Positions 14,801 to 29,466 of a DNA stretch of 64,000 bases are shown in pieces. Source of the DNA: Apostichopus japonicus (lineage: Eukaryota; Echinodermata; Holothuroidea; Aspidochirotida; Stichopodidae); the NCBI RefSeq assembly GCF_037975245.1, contig NC_092581.1:4380001-4444000 (forward strand), in the 5' to 3' direction. Position numbers and translations under genes: made by a program. Under the pieces are notes generated by a model. It had not been told where the DNA came from. It ran no database searches and was given only the letters and a program-made list of their open reading frames with translations. Positions within the stretch are counted from its first letter, which is position 1. The number at the start of each line of letters is the position of its first letter.

Positions 14801-16390
14801 GGATGAACTATTGAAATTCAGCATTTTTACCTCCAAAATATAATACAATGTCAAATAATGAAAAAAAACTTGGATTAACTCCTCCTTTGAAAGAGTTTTT
14901 TTTTTCTTCTTTTTACCTCATCGAACCACATATGTGTCGAATATGAACGCTGCTTTAATGTCTGAGAATAACTAATAAAGTCAGAAGCTTTTCCTGGAAA
15001 GAACATTTGACATGTTGCAGCAATTCGTAGCAGTTTTTAGCATATTTATCGATAATCATGAACATTAAAGTACTTCAGGGCGAAGGGTGAATGAAATTGA
15101 TAACTGTTTGTATAAAAGTGCTTTATTGAAGCTCTATAATTAAAGTCTTTGCTATGACTTCCGCCGACGTATTTGTATGGCGAAGTGTGTATTGCAAAGT
15201 GTAAACCACAGAAGAGCTCAATTAAACTACAAACACCCACACCCACTCACACATTTTTGTCTTTATTTGTATGATAAAACAACAATTTTGTCATTTTTTT
15301 ACTTAGACATATGTTCTTTTGTGAAGAAAATACAAAGTAAAGATAGAACATATTTTATTAATATGAGCAGGGATCCTAGTTCCTAGAATAAACTTAACAG
15401 GAAGCCTAATAGTAACATATGGATAGTTTTAAACAATTTGCATAATATCTCTTATTTTTTTATATAGATTATAGTCTTGTTTGATACAGTCATCGTTGTT
15501 TCCTTCTTATAGTATGATTCAAGAAGATGGAGAAGGGGTTGTTAGGATATCTGTTTATATGTCAAGTCTATAGATTCTCATTCAATTTCCATTTTTTTTC
15601 CCCAAGCAAATCCCGCCAAATTTCAGGAAAGCTAATATACCTGACCTGCTTTTTTTAATTCAGCTTGCTAACCTGTCTCCACTGCACTCTGAATACTAGT
15701 ACAACTATACACATCTTCTCAACCAATTTTAAGCAAAGCATATCCCTACAGGAAGTGACGTAATAAGTATTTTTGCAGCATGGGGCGAAACGAGCATCTT
15801 ATAAATTGCTATTTTTATCCGCGAATAGTTACATGTTTATAAGTTAGGACGCAACATGTACCGCTTAAATCTGTTATCTTTGCATGCTTCACCAGATTAA
15901 CAAACAAAAACGCATTTTTCTTTCCGTTTGGTCTCTCTTGACAATTGTGATATTTGGTGCGTTGACGACAGCTATATACTACAACAATATTATATTAATA
16001 GTTAATATAAATTATGTATAACTTACTTCAATTGTCCAAACAAAACCCACAACAAAGAATTTTATTTTATCCAATTAAAGACAAAATGACTTTTTAAGTT
16101 TTTTGGTAACTAGGCAAGGTAGCAATGTACTTAACGTACTTTTCAAAATTAAATGGACAAAGTACAGTTAATGACGTAAGTGATTATTGATTAATCATAT
16201 TAATGTATTTACATATATTGATCATATTAAAATATTTAATATGTTCGTGATAGTGGAAGTGCTTAGTTATTTACTTTCTTTTCCTGGATATTTTCGAGTT
16301 AGTTAAGTTTTCTTTCAAAAATCTTGCTAGGCAAATTCTCTGTTTGGTGTCAGCACACCAGAAGGTATTGACTAATAATAGTAATAATAG
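11823..16390. other. No gene seen
   Basis: Long AT-rich stretch with C-rich patches near 12089 and 13220 and the dispersed repeat at 13632. The 14300-14600 stretch with AGGTCAAAGGTCA-like phrases looks like old repeat DNA. Confidence 0.55.
13632..13735 (+). repeat. Dispersed repeat shared with 30974-31085
   Basis: GTCACACATCA, TCTATGCATGCTA and GGAAACATTTCATACT occur in the same order in both stretches. Confidence 0.55.
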
Positions 16391-16550
<160 letters not shown>

Positions 16551-16848
16551 AATAATCAGTAGCAGTTAATGTTACGACGCTTAAGCGACCACAAATGTGA
16601 GAAAACCCCGCAAGGGCTTATGGATTACAACTTACACGTCGGGTGGCTTCCAATTCACCATTTTAGCTCACATTTGGAATCTTTCCAAATTTAGGAAGTC
16701 ATTTCAGATGGGAAAAACTGTATATTGCTCCTGGATGCAAAACTCACCTTACTATGACCCGGCCGGGTATCGAAACCGGACCCTCCCGATTGCTAAACTT
16801 AATTGCTTCAAATGCCACCGCCTTTGTCCACTCGGCCACAGCACCGGT
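16551..16848 (-). mobile_element. tRNA-headed SINE (type II tRNA, Ser/Leu-like head)
   Basis: The minus strand begins GGTGCTGTGGCCGAGTGG with a Pol III A box (TGGCCGAGTGG, 16828-16838) and has a B box GGTTTCGATACC (16766-16777). The long variable region points to a Ser or Leu tRNA ancestor. A ~210-bp unrelated body follows, leading into the (ATC)n tail at 16391-16550. The acceptor stem no longer pairs, so it is not a working tRNA. Confidence 0.75.
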
Positions 16849-17189
16849 TTGATAATCCGATTATCCATCATTATCATAATTTATGGAAGAAAAACTGTGA
16901 CAAGTTTACATATCGCGGTCTTATTTCAATAATTTAAATCTTTTCTACCATAAGTTTGTAGCTTTGACGTTTGCGCAATCTTGACAAGGCGCCTCGACCT
17001 AGGTTTGAGAATATTTACTGGCGTTAGACTTGTCCCTTGTGGGAGGGGGTCATTACCTCGTAAAGTCATTTATTGTGGAAAATATCGGGACACCCTACCC
17101 CCATCCCCTTCCTTCCCGGCTACCCCTGGTCATCAGATTAACATTGATTAATTATTCTATTTTCGTTTCCTTCATTTATTCTTCAGACG

Positions 17190-17696
17190 ATGTTTTCCTT
17201 GAAGACGTTCCTTGCTTTTGTAGTCTCTGTTTCAACCATTTGTCAAGCTAACGTGAAAGTTTATAGACAGCCAGGAGACTTAATAATAGGCGGGTTGGTT
17301 CCCATACATTTCTTCAACGACACCATACGGAAGTGTGGCGAGACGAGGGACTTGGGAGCACTGCGACGTGTCGAAGGAATAGCGTATGCTGTATCTAAGA
17401 TTAACAACGACAGTGGCATTCTCGACGGGATAACCCTTGGGTATGAGATCTATGATACATGCTCGTCAACCTCAGAGACTTTGAAGAACGCCCTCAATTT
17501 TATTCCGTCATTGCGTGAACGTGATGACGTCATCGGAGTGGTGGGCCCGCAGCGAAGTTCATCGAGTTTACAAGCCACGACCCTGCTGGGTATTTACAAC
17601 ATCTCCCTGATTAGTTTTCTTTCGACAAGTGACGAACTAAGTAACAGCAACAGATATCCGTACTTTCTGAGGACTGTACCACCGGATAAATTCCAG
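17190..17696 (+). CDS. Gene A exon 1: signal peptide and first part of the ligand domain
   Basis: Encodes residues 1-169. The hydrophobic start (MFSLKTFLAF) ends in a likely cleavage site after ICQA. The GDLIIGG strand that opens mGluR ligand domains follows, then LRRVE (R60), GPQRSSSS (119-126) and STSDELS (145-151). The exon ends at VPPDKFQ with donor GTAAGC. Confidence 0.92.
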
Positions 17697-20600
17697 GTAA
17701 GCAAGGATGTGCCCACGCTGGGCGGCACTGGGCGGCCCCGCCCAGGACTAAAAATTACCGCCCAGCACTGTATTAAAAATCGTGAATCCCGCCCAGCACT
17801 CTTGTTATCTAAAATCCCGACATTCCTAACAATATATTCAACATAAATTGGGCCTATGCCAATATCATACAGACCAATAATGCACCAGTTACGCATGCGA
17901 GAAACATTACTTACGGCTCTCAATCGGTCCCTTGTAAAATCTCTTTGAAACAAACTAATAACTTTTACCAGGTACGTAATATATTTCACTAAAATAAAAT
18001 TACAAAATGTAAATTGTTAGCAAAAGTAGTACTTGCTTATGTGCTTAAAAAGCTACACAAGTGCCAGAATTCTGAGGGACACCCCTCCCCCTTAGACCCT
18101 CCCCAGGACGGCGATCAGTATACCCGGCAATCAGGAAATCCTGGGCACATCCCTGGGTAAAGGTTTACTTGAATGAAATACTTGGGTGAAATATTAGAGT
18201 CAAAACTCGAGGGGGAAAAAACCGTCAATAACTCGAAATTATACAGTCACAATGTCTATATGACAGAGCCAAATTGACAAGATTATGAAGCGACAATTAT
18301 TTCCAGATAGCCGGCACAGAAAGTCAATAATTGAAGACTTCAAAACAGTGACGTGCGCAAAGGAGGGTTAGGGTCATGACGCTACAACCCACCTTCACCG
18401 TCACTCGGAGGGGAGGGGGTGGGGGGTGGGCGGTCAATCGTGAGTTTGTTTTAAAACTTCAGAAGTATTTATTTGCACGACCTTGCGATTAGACCTAATT
18501 ACAGATCTAGATAATAGGCTAGATATGCCGCAGAATACAATATTTGGCCTTAAATTTGGATTTTGTGTTTGGAGGAGAAACTCCATTCCCCCCCCCCCAC
18601 CCCTTTACAGTGGATTCGAATTCATACACTCCACATCCACAACCCTGGCACTATTCAAAGTTGTAATTCTCGTCCAACCCGTCCATAAAGATTGGTAGGG
18701 ATGCACCGGATCCAAATTTTTGGATCCGGCCGGAACCGGATTTTTCCGGATAGTACATGAAATCCGGCCGGACCGGATTTTTTCATTACACAAAAGAACA
18801 TAAGAAGTAGAAGTATGAAACAAGGAGCAAATGTTAGGTGAGGTATACGCATATTATAAAGAAGGGGAAATTAAGACCCCATTTAGTGGGTCAGACCATT
18901 GAGAAAATTAAATTAAACATGTTAAACCTAATTTTTCCTTACTTTGAATGTTTTTATTAATTTTTGGAAATAGTTTACATTGATTTAAGTTAATACCAAC
19001 ACCTTTTTAAGGAATAATTCAGGCTAGATTTTGAAAAAGATCCGGCCAGATTTTGAAAAAGATTCGGCCGGATTTTGAAAAATATCCGGCCGGAACCGGA
19101 ACCGGATAATTGCTCACTATCCGGCCGGATAGTCCGGCCGGACCGGATATCCGGTGCATCCCTACAGATTGGTATGCCCTACCTACCTCAGTAGCGAGGT
19201 GGTTGGGATTGGTCCGTAAAATTCGAATTACTTGTGTTTTTTTCTCCCCTTAATTTTACAATAACGGCACTTTTACATTACATTTTTTTTTAGTTCTGCC
19301 ATCGCAATGGTACTGTAACAAAAAATCCTTTTCTCATTACAGAATAGAAAGAGGGTTTATCTTATTACTAAATGGGGCTTCTCTGGCGCCGCCCTCGGAC
19401 AGGGCTTGACCAAAGCATGCAACAAAAGGCTTAATATGCGTGAGGCAGAGGCGTGCAAGGTCTAAAAGGGGAGTGGAGGGTGTGAGGGGGGGGGAGGTGC
19501 AACAGGTGTAGTTTTCATGGCGGTGGGGTCCTTTCCTCCCCGGGTGAAGGAATTGATATATTTTCGGTTTTACAAAGTAGAAAGAAGTCGATACATGTAT
19601 GGAGTTGTAAAATATTTTAAAAAATCATTGTCTCTTCTGCACTCTTGGTCATTTAAGAAATATTTATTCCGTTTGATCACCAGGTGTCAGTGATAACAGA
19701 TATGCTCATCGAGTACGACTGGAAGTATGTCGCATTTCTGTATTCAGACGATACGTACGGAAAAACAGCCGAAGCCGAATTCAGTATGCAAGCCGACGCC
19801 AACGACATCTGTATCGGGTACACGCGGAGTATTGTAGCTGGCGCTACCGACTACGGCGATGTTATGAAAGACCTCTTATCTTTGAAAAAAAAATCCCTCG
19901 TTTCCGTGGTGATCATATTCACACAATTCGAACAGGCGGCTGGCATTTTCGAGGCGGCAGGGGAAGCAGATGTGGCAGGGGATTTCATTTGGATCGGGAG
20001 TGACGGGTGGGGAAACTACGGTTTGCAACCTGTTGGCGACAACCACGAATCGGTGCTCGGTAGGATATAACACATACCCACATTTCTAAGAATTGGTCGA
20101 CCTACAAAAATGTTTACATACTGTTTTGTGGAGTAGCAACCAACTGTTGTTGCTTTTTTTATGTCCCCCCCCCCACCATTATTTCTTAAGTCGCAAGTTT
20201 ATGTCATAGCAATTCAATATTCCTGTTAGCTATTTCCTCATCGTTGTATACCCGCTAGTTTAGCAGAAGCGTCCGTAGAGAGTTCAATCTGCGGGGATAG
20301 TGACACAAACAGGCTACCCTGCAGTGGAAAATGTGACGACGATTTGAAGGGGTGGGGCGGGGGGGGGGCCTTATAAATGAATAGTCGGTTCCTTGTATCC
20401 TCCCTACCCACTCCCCTACCTTGATCCACTCTTTAAAGGCATTGAAGACTCGCCCCAAACAGGGTGCCGCCATCGTTAAAAAGTTAACTTTCCGTTGCTT
20501 GCAAGTGAAGTTTTTCTCTTGTCGCTACAAAATGCAGACAGTAATGAAACGTGATACCTTGTTATCTTTAGCTGGACCTGAGATGTCCATCGCTGTATCG

Positions 20601-23049
20601 TTTGTACACTGTGCTGTGGGTATTGACCCCAGCTGTATATACTGACTGTACACTAGTGTCTAATTACCGACGGTAGCAAGCTGTGTGTGTATTTTCTGGA
20701 ATCGATGGTGGTGTCTAACACTTCTGTTACACCTCATTCGAAACTAGGTCAGATTACCGGCATCAGACGTTTCTTTTTGCGCTAGTCTTCACACCCTTTA
20801 ACACATGTTTCTATGTATTCCACAAACAGGTGCGTTTACGATCGTCCCCCAAGCTGGCACTCACCCTCTGTTTAATCAATACTTTGAAGAGATCCAACGC
20901 AACAGTACCAATCCATGGCTACCAGAGTATTACGCCCGCTGTAACTGTGAATTCGTCGACGAGCGACCAGAACCGCCGTATGAGTCGATCGTGATCGATT
21001 CGGTGGAAGTATTCGCCCGCGGGTTAGATAACATGATCACACATGAATGTGGACAAGACGTTAACAAAACCCAATGCCTAAACTTTCTTTTGAAGAACCG
21101 ACGGCTGCTGAGAGACTACCTCCTTGAGGTCACATTTACGAGTGAAAGTAACGGACAAGTATCTTTCACGACGGATGGTGATTCCAAGGGGAGATATGTC
21201 ATTCGGAATTTAGGCTTGATGGGGGATGGTACAGAATTTCGATTTGAAAATGTTGGTACATGGTCCGAATCTGAAGATGAAAGCATTCAACCTCTGGATA
21301 TTGGTCATATCGATTGGTATGTAACGAATACCACAGATCCTAGTACATACACAGATAGAGCTATTCCTAAATCCGTCTGTAGCGACCCTTGTAAGCCATT
21401 GGAGGTCATGAGAGTCGATTTGCTGAGTTCCTGTTGCTGGAGTTGTGAAGTATGTGCTGATGACGAAATCATCGTTGACGATCGATGTGTCTCCTGCTTC
21501 CACAGAGAGAATCAAACTTACAATTGGCCAAATGAAGAACTGACGCAGTGCCAACCATTAGATTTTGTGCAATTAATCGATAAGGTCGAAAATGCGCTGC
21601 TCCTCGTGATAGCTATCTTGGGAATCATCGTGGAATTGGTCATAGCATTCCTCTACGTGAAAAACAGAGAAAAGCGTTTGATTAAAGCCTCCAGTAGAGA
21701 ACTTGGGTATATTATTCTGGTAGGAATCTTTTTGACCTATCTGTCTGCCGTTTTGTACTGTTCGCCACCTAATCACGTGGTTTGTGTCTTACGGAGAATA
21801 TTGCCTAGTATCGGATCCTCTTTCATATACGTCTCTCTCCTAACCATGACTGTACGGCTGTATCGGATATTTTCAGCTGGGAAAAAGACCCGCAAGAGGC
21901 CAAGCTTCATTAGTCCAAAGTCACAAGTTATACTCACCATGACCATATCCTTAGCGCCGGTACGTATATACAAGTTTCTTTCAATCCGATGGCGCTATTT
22001 CTGATTTCATACTAAAAACTATCTATGATTCACTTAAAGTTAGGACACTTGCCTATTAGGAAAGGGAATGTTCAGAATGGAAGTGGGTATATGTGGGAGG
22101 GGATGGGAGGGGGGCGTATGACAGAAAATGTCTCTTAGCACTGTATGAATCAGAAAATACATATGGGGTTGGGTTTGGATGTTCGACAAAATGACACACA
22201 AGGTAAAGGAATCACTAAGCCTGCTGGCAATCTGGTCTCTGTTTTTTACTTGTTATTTTTTTTTCTACATATTTATTTTTCGTTTTGCAGCTCATATGGG
22301 GAATCGTTTGGATAATAATTGACCCGCCCGCTGTGAACGTCATTGAACCAACCAGTACTCGCCAATACATCGAATTAATGTGTGAAGTCTCGACCGAACA
22401 TAGGGTTGGCCAACTATGCTGGGACGTATTTATCGTGCTCCAATGTTGTTATTTTGCTATCAAGACCAGAAACCTTCCGGCCAATTACAATCAGACTCGT
22501 TTCATCGCCTTCAGCGTCTTCAGCACACTTATCGTGTACATCGCCTTTGCTCCTGCATTTTTCACCTCCCAAGAGTCCACTCAACAAGACCTGTATAGCG
22601 CCCTCGGTAATATTATTCAACCTTCGGTAGTGTTAGTACTCATATTCGCGGTCAGAATTTACGCCATTTATCGCGTGAAGGAGGAAGATCAGAAGATCAT
22701 CACCACGAGACCCAGCATGAAGAGGTCGGAGGAGAGTGACTCGGGCGGCCGCGGTTCGTCAAATCAACCGCACTCTCCGGTTAGAACAATCTCGACCCAC
22801 GTCCTCAGCAACGGGAGCAGTAAAAGTTTCAACGACTTGTGCACACAAACAATCGAGGCTGAATTCGACAGTGACCGTATATACAAATATACGAACGGTA
22901 GTTCTAAGGCTATTCTTTCCTCCAGTGCCAGTATTGAATTGGAAGTTGAAGAAGATGGATATGAAGTCCATGAAAATGAGCGAAACGGAGAGAATGGGGC
23001 AAAAGATGAAAACCACAACAATTCTGCTCCTTTAAGCGCTTATGTGTGA
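17190..23049 (+). CDS. Metabotropic glutamate receptor-like class C GPCR, gene A (complete, 4 coding exons)
   Basis: Plasma-membrane receptor predicted to bind an amino acid outside the cell and signal through G proteins. The exons are 17190-17696, 19684-20059, 20830-21959 and 22291-23049. All introns are GT-AG with phases 0, 1 and 0, and joining them gives 923 codons, normal for mGluRs. Order: signal peptide (about 1-20), Venus-flytrap domain (about 25-465), nine-cysteine domain (about 478-535), seven membrane segments from about 548, and a Ser- and acid-rich tail of about 125 residues. Ligand contacts aligning with mGlu1 R78, S165, T188, D208, Y236 and D318 are R60, S123, T146, D167, Y194 and D276, all kept. 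Oddities: the TM3 lock lysine is M634, the TM6 lock glutamate is Q739, and the TM6 tryptophan is Tyr. The ATG lies 3 bases after a good splice acceptor (TTCTTCAG), so a 5' UTR exon probably lies upstream, unseen. Family is secure; ligand and G-protein coupling are inference. Confidence 0.93.
18696..19164. mobile_element. hAT-like nonautonomous element in intron 1 of gene A
   Basis: The terminal inverted repeats are TAGGGATGCACCGGAT and ATCCGGTGCATCCCTA. The flanking 8-mers AAGATTGG and CAGATTGG match at 7 of 8 positions, the hAT target-site length. The subterminal regions are packed with GGCCGGAT-type repeats in both orientations, probable transposase-binding clusters. No transposase reading frame. 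Confidence 0.8.
19684..20059 (+). CDS. Gene A exon 2: second lobe of the ligand domain
   Basis: Encodes residues 170-294 plus the first base of codon 295. The acceptor is GATCACCAG and the donor GTAGGA. YSDDTYG carries Y194, and WIGSDGWGNYG carries D276, the two lobe-2 ligand contacts known from mGluRs. Confidence 0.9.
20620..20800 (+). repeat. 180-bp dispersed repeat, copy in intron 2 of gene A
   Basis: Starts GTATTGACC and contains CTAATTACCGACGGTAGCAA, ATCGATGGTGGTGTCTAACA and AGATTACCGGCATCAGACG. It lies just upstream of exon 3. Origin unknown; possibly a SINE. It is nearly identical to 46029-46208. Confidence 0.8.
20830..21959 (+). CDS. Gene A exon 3: end of ligand domain, cysteine-rich domain, TM1 to start of TM4
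   Basis: Starts after CACAAACAG in phase 1, rebuilding a Gly codon in LG-GAFTIVP, the usual mGluR continuation. Nine cysteines lie between residues 478 and 535, as in the family. TM1, TM2 and TM3 follow, then RIFSAGKKTRKRP and FISPKSQ, the intracellular loop 2 signature. The donor is GTACGT after Ala-Pro. Confidence 0.9.
22291..23049 (+). CDS. Gene A exon 4: TM4 to TM7 and cytoplasmic tail
   Basis: The acceptor is TTTTGCAG. It opens with LIWGIVWIIIDPP (TM4) and continues with RNLPANYNQTRFIAF before TM6. TM7 ends FAVRIYAIY where mGluRs usually have FxPKxY. The tail is rich in Ser, Glu and Asn and stops at TGA 23047-23049. A possible AATAAA lies at 23602-23607, about 550 bases downstream. Confidence 0.9.
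   Translation, partial: LIWGIVWIIIDPPAVNVIEPTSTRQYIELMCEVSTEHRVGQLCWDVFIVLQCCYFAIKTRNLPANYNQTRFIAFSVFSTLIVYIAFAPAFFTSQESTQQDLYSALGNIIQPSVVLVLIFAVRIYAIYRVKEEDQKIITTRPSMKRSEESDSGGRGSSNQPHSPVRTISTHVLSNGSSKSFNDLCTQTIEAEFDSDRIYKYTNGSSKAILSSSASIELEVEEDGYEVHENERNGENGAKDENHNNSAPLSAYV

Positions 23050-26620
<3,571 letters not shown>

Positions 26621-26650
<30 letters not shown>
26621..26650. repeat. (TA)n microsatellite, short
   Basis: Thirty-base TA tract. Confidence 0.9.
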
Positions 26651-26655
<5 letters not shown>

Positions 26656-26796
26656 TTGTCAACAAAATGAGTAACATCAGTGCAAACTGTTCAGTCTCTT
26701 CTATTGTTCCGATGCATCTCTAGTTATGATATATATCGATGGGCCTTAATAAGTTAATGCGCGTGGATTTCACGTTGTTAACGTTAATGTCATGTA

Positions 26797-27041
26797 AGCC
26801 CGGGTCACATCTGCGCGATTCAACACGCGATTCAACTCGCAATACAATTGAAGGTTGAATCGCGTAGTTAGACACGGGTATCAACTTGTTGCGCAATAAA
26901 AGTTGCGCTGTCGATTTGGGTTGAATTGCAATAGGGCAATGTCCTAATCAGCGCAACTTCTCAGAAGCAACTTTTCTGATTCGCGTGATTTTAGTTGCGA
27001 GTTGAATCGCGTGTTGAATCGCGCAGATGTGACCCGGCCTT
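26797..27041. mobile_element. MITE with ~45-bp terminal inverted repeats
   Basis: GGGTCACATCTGCGCGATTC at the left is mirrored by GAATCGCGCAGATGTGACCC at the right. Pairing continues through AACACGCGATTCAACTCGCAA. The interior repeats GTTGAATCGCG and GCGCAACTT motifs. The target duplication is unclear, so the superfamily is not assigned. Confidence 0.75.
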
Positions 27042-27519
27042 TAGTGTACACTGCTTGACATCAGTTAACAATAATGATTAAGGTATACGGATGGAACTTT
27101 TTTTTTCTTTTTCTTTATTAAGTTCCAAAATCGATGAAAATTCAGTTTTAGGCTCAATATTTTTGTCGTTGTAGGTTTATTATATAGCGCGGTTAATACC
27201 AAACTGTTCACGGCCGTTTTGAAATAGATGAGCAAGTGCTTAGGTGTGTATAGATGAAGCACACAATGTAATACACTGTTGTACCTAAGTCCGGACTCCG
27301 AACTCCGAGGACCCGACATTATCACGGACCCTTGATCCAAAGAGCTTTTAAAACGACTCTGTTGTTAAAGAATATAACAACATTGTTCTAATGTCATCTT
27401 GTAGATGACATGCCCGAAGTCATTACATGTTCTTTCCTTACAGTGGTCACTTGGGAATTGAAAAGCCACCCGCCATCCACCCAGTGACAATCCCCCCTCC
27501 TCCTCCCCTTCTCCTCTTC

Positions 27520-28110
27520 TCCCCTCCTCCCCATCTCCCCTTCTCCCCTTCTCCCCTTCTCCCCTTCTCCCCTTCTCCCCTTCTCCCCTTCTCCCCTTCT
27601 CCCCTTCTCCCCTTCTCCCATTCTCCCATTCTCCCCTTCTCCCCTTCTCCCCTTCTCCCATTCTCCCCTTCTCCCCTTCTCCCCTTCTCCCCTTCTCCCC
27701 TTCTCCCCTTCTCCCCTTCTCCCCTTCTCCCCTTCTCCCCTTCTCCCCTTCTCCCCTTCTCCCCTTCTCCCCTTCTCCCCTTCTCCCCTTCTCCCCTTCT
27801 CCCCTTCTCCCCTTCTCCCCTTCTCCCCTTCTCCCCTTCTCCCCTTCTCCCCTTCTCCCCTTCTCCCCTTCTCCCCTTCTCCCCTTCTCCCCTTCTCCCC
27901 TTCTCCCCTTCTCCCCTTCTCCCCTTCTCCCCTTCTCCCCTTCTCCCCTTCTCCCCTTCTCCCCTTTTCCCCTTCTCCCCTTCTCCCCTTCTCCCCTTCT
28001 CCCCTTCTCCCCTTCTCCCCTTCTCCCCTTCTCCCCTTCTCCCCTTCTCTCCTTCTCCCCTTCTCCCCTTCTCCCCTTCTCCCCTTCTCCCCTTCTCCCC
28101 TTCTCCCCTT
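27520..28110. repeat. CCCCTTCT octamer array, about 70 units
   Basis: An almost unbroken pyrimidine strand built of CCCCTTCT, with very few variant units (for example CCCATTCT and CCCCTTTT). The other strand is all purine (AGAAGGGG). It can form triplex DNA and reads as LLPFSPSP in one frame by chance. Confidence 0.95.
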
Positions 28111-29252
28111 ATCCCCTCACATAGTAGGTTTATTCTATGAAAATATATACCGTGTCACAAAAACATGAGCCACAGGTGACCACTTTGGGTTGTTTCTAGC
28201 ATCTCTGATACTACATTTTAGCTGTTTTCGTATTCATCTAGCCAGCATGTGTCAATACAGTATACCTGTTATAAAAATATGTATATATATACCAGGATAT
28301 TCAGCATAAACATCCTACATCCTGACGTTAGCTAAATAGAAAATAAATTGATGTTTATGTTACATATATAGTTACTAAATAAACTAATGAAGTTCTTTAA
28401 TTATCTAATAATCTTATGTTATTTTTGGCCTGTGCAAGGGACCTATTTGTTCAAGCTAAAGTTCACTCTTTTAAATAGGAAAAAAAAAAGAGGAAAGTCA
28501 GAGCCTATTCAGAACCAGTATATAAAATGACAACATAAATTCAGCGCAGGCAGTGAAACATTAGTTGTTTCATGTATGAATGGCCTGGCCACTAGAAAAA
28601 TTAAAAAATTTAAGCTAGCCATCTTTTCCTATTTAAAAATGTTGATATATCTGGGAAGCTCATTAAATATTTGCAAACTGTGATGTGGAGTGTTGCGCTC
28701 ATCAACATTTTAATTAATGATTTAATTAATAAGTTAACTACTTATAACACGCCCACATGTATCATTTGAATCTTTTCAAAGAACACAATGAAAATACTTT
28801 AAAAAAAATCGTCTTAGGCCACAAACCTGTGTTCAGTGTCTTTGAAACTAAGGTTGTAAATACAAAGGACTCACATAACATAAAATTAGCCGTCACTTCC
28901 TTGACATCATAATTAGGTAATGTTTATTCATAAATATAACCAGAATTAAAGAAGGGGGGGGGGAGCTGTAAACTGGTCCATTTTTGATGGAGTTCGATGG
29001 GAGTTGCAGCTATTTTCATGGTTTCTATTTCTATATTAGGACAATGTTGATCATATAGGTGTCCCTATAGGCCTTTAGTTTAACTGCGTTTGTCTAACCA
29101 GTTAAATGAATCATAGGAACAACTTATAGTTAATGTATGAAGCACAAGGGCAATTACATGCGTAGGACTAACAAGCAGAATTTTACTTGGGAAGGAGTAA
29201 CAGTAGGAGGGCCAGTCTCTAAGCGAGAGTACGGGGGTACTTCATCTGTCAA
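28111..29252. other. No gene seen
   Basis: AT-rich spacer between the CCCCTTCT array and the first U2-SINE. Only a poly-G run near 28956. Confidence 0.6.
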
Positions 29253-29264
29253 ATATCGTTCACT

Positions 29265-29454
29265 TCTCGGCCTTTTGGCTAAGATCATGTGTAGTATATC
29301 TGTTCCCTTTCGAGTGGAATTGTGATGCACACCCGACGATGATCACACAGTCACAGTCCCGATGCAAGGGGACTGGGCTGAGAGCGTATCAGTCGTTTGG
29401 TAGTTTGGTTTTCGTGCCCAGGTTCTTTCCTGGGCGACTTTTTCTTAAAAAGGT
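29265..29454 (+). mobile_element. U2-snRNA-headed SINE, copy 1, with 12-bp target-site duplication
   Basis: The first ~45 bases match the 5' end of U2 snRNA (TCTCGGCCTTTTGGC, AAGATCATGTGTAGTAT, CTGTTC). The rest is not U2: there is no branch-site/Sm region as in U2, but an unrelated ~145-bp body. The body ends in a hairpin (GCCCAGG / CCTGGGC) followed by GACTTTTTC. The 12-mer ATATCGTTCACT occurs directly on both sides (29253-29264 and 29455-29466), the mark of LINE-driven insertion. It is therefore a retroposed element rather than a working U2 gene. Confidence 0.82.
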
Positions 29455-29466
29455 ATATCGTTCACT

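Noticed and set aside
16764-16848. Functional Ser/Leu tRNA gene on the minus strand
   Set aside because: A and B boxes are present but the acceptor stem does not close, and a long SINE body follows.
17594-17989. 131-codon minus-strand frame over gene A exon 1
   Set aside because: Mostly antisense to the receptor exon and its intron, with no family resemblance.
27427-28140. 237-codon Pro/Leu/Phe/Ser repeat protein and its minus-strand Gly/Arg/Glu shadow
   Set aside because: An octamer repeat stays open in several frames. There is no non-repeat coding sequence or splice context.
29254-29300. Functional U2 snRNA gene
   Set aside because: Only the 5' ~45 bases match U2. The branch-site, Sm-site and 3' stem-loop regions are replaced, and the unit is bounded by a target-site duplication.
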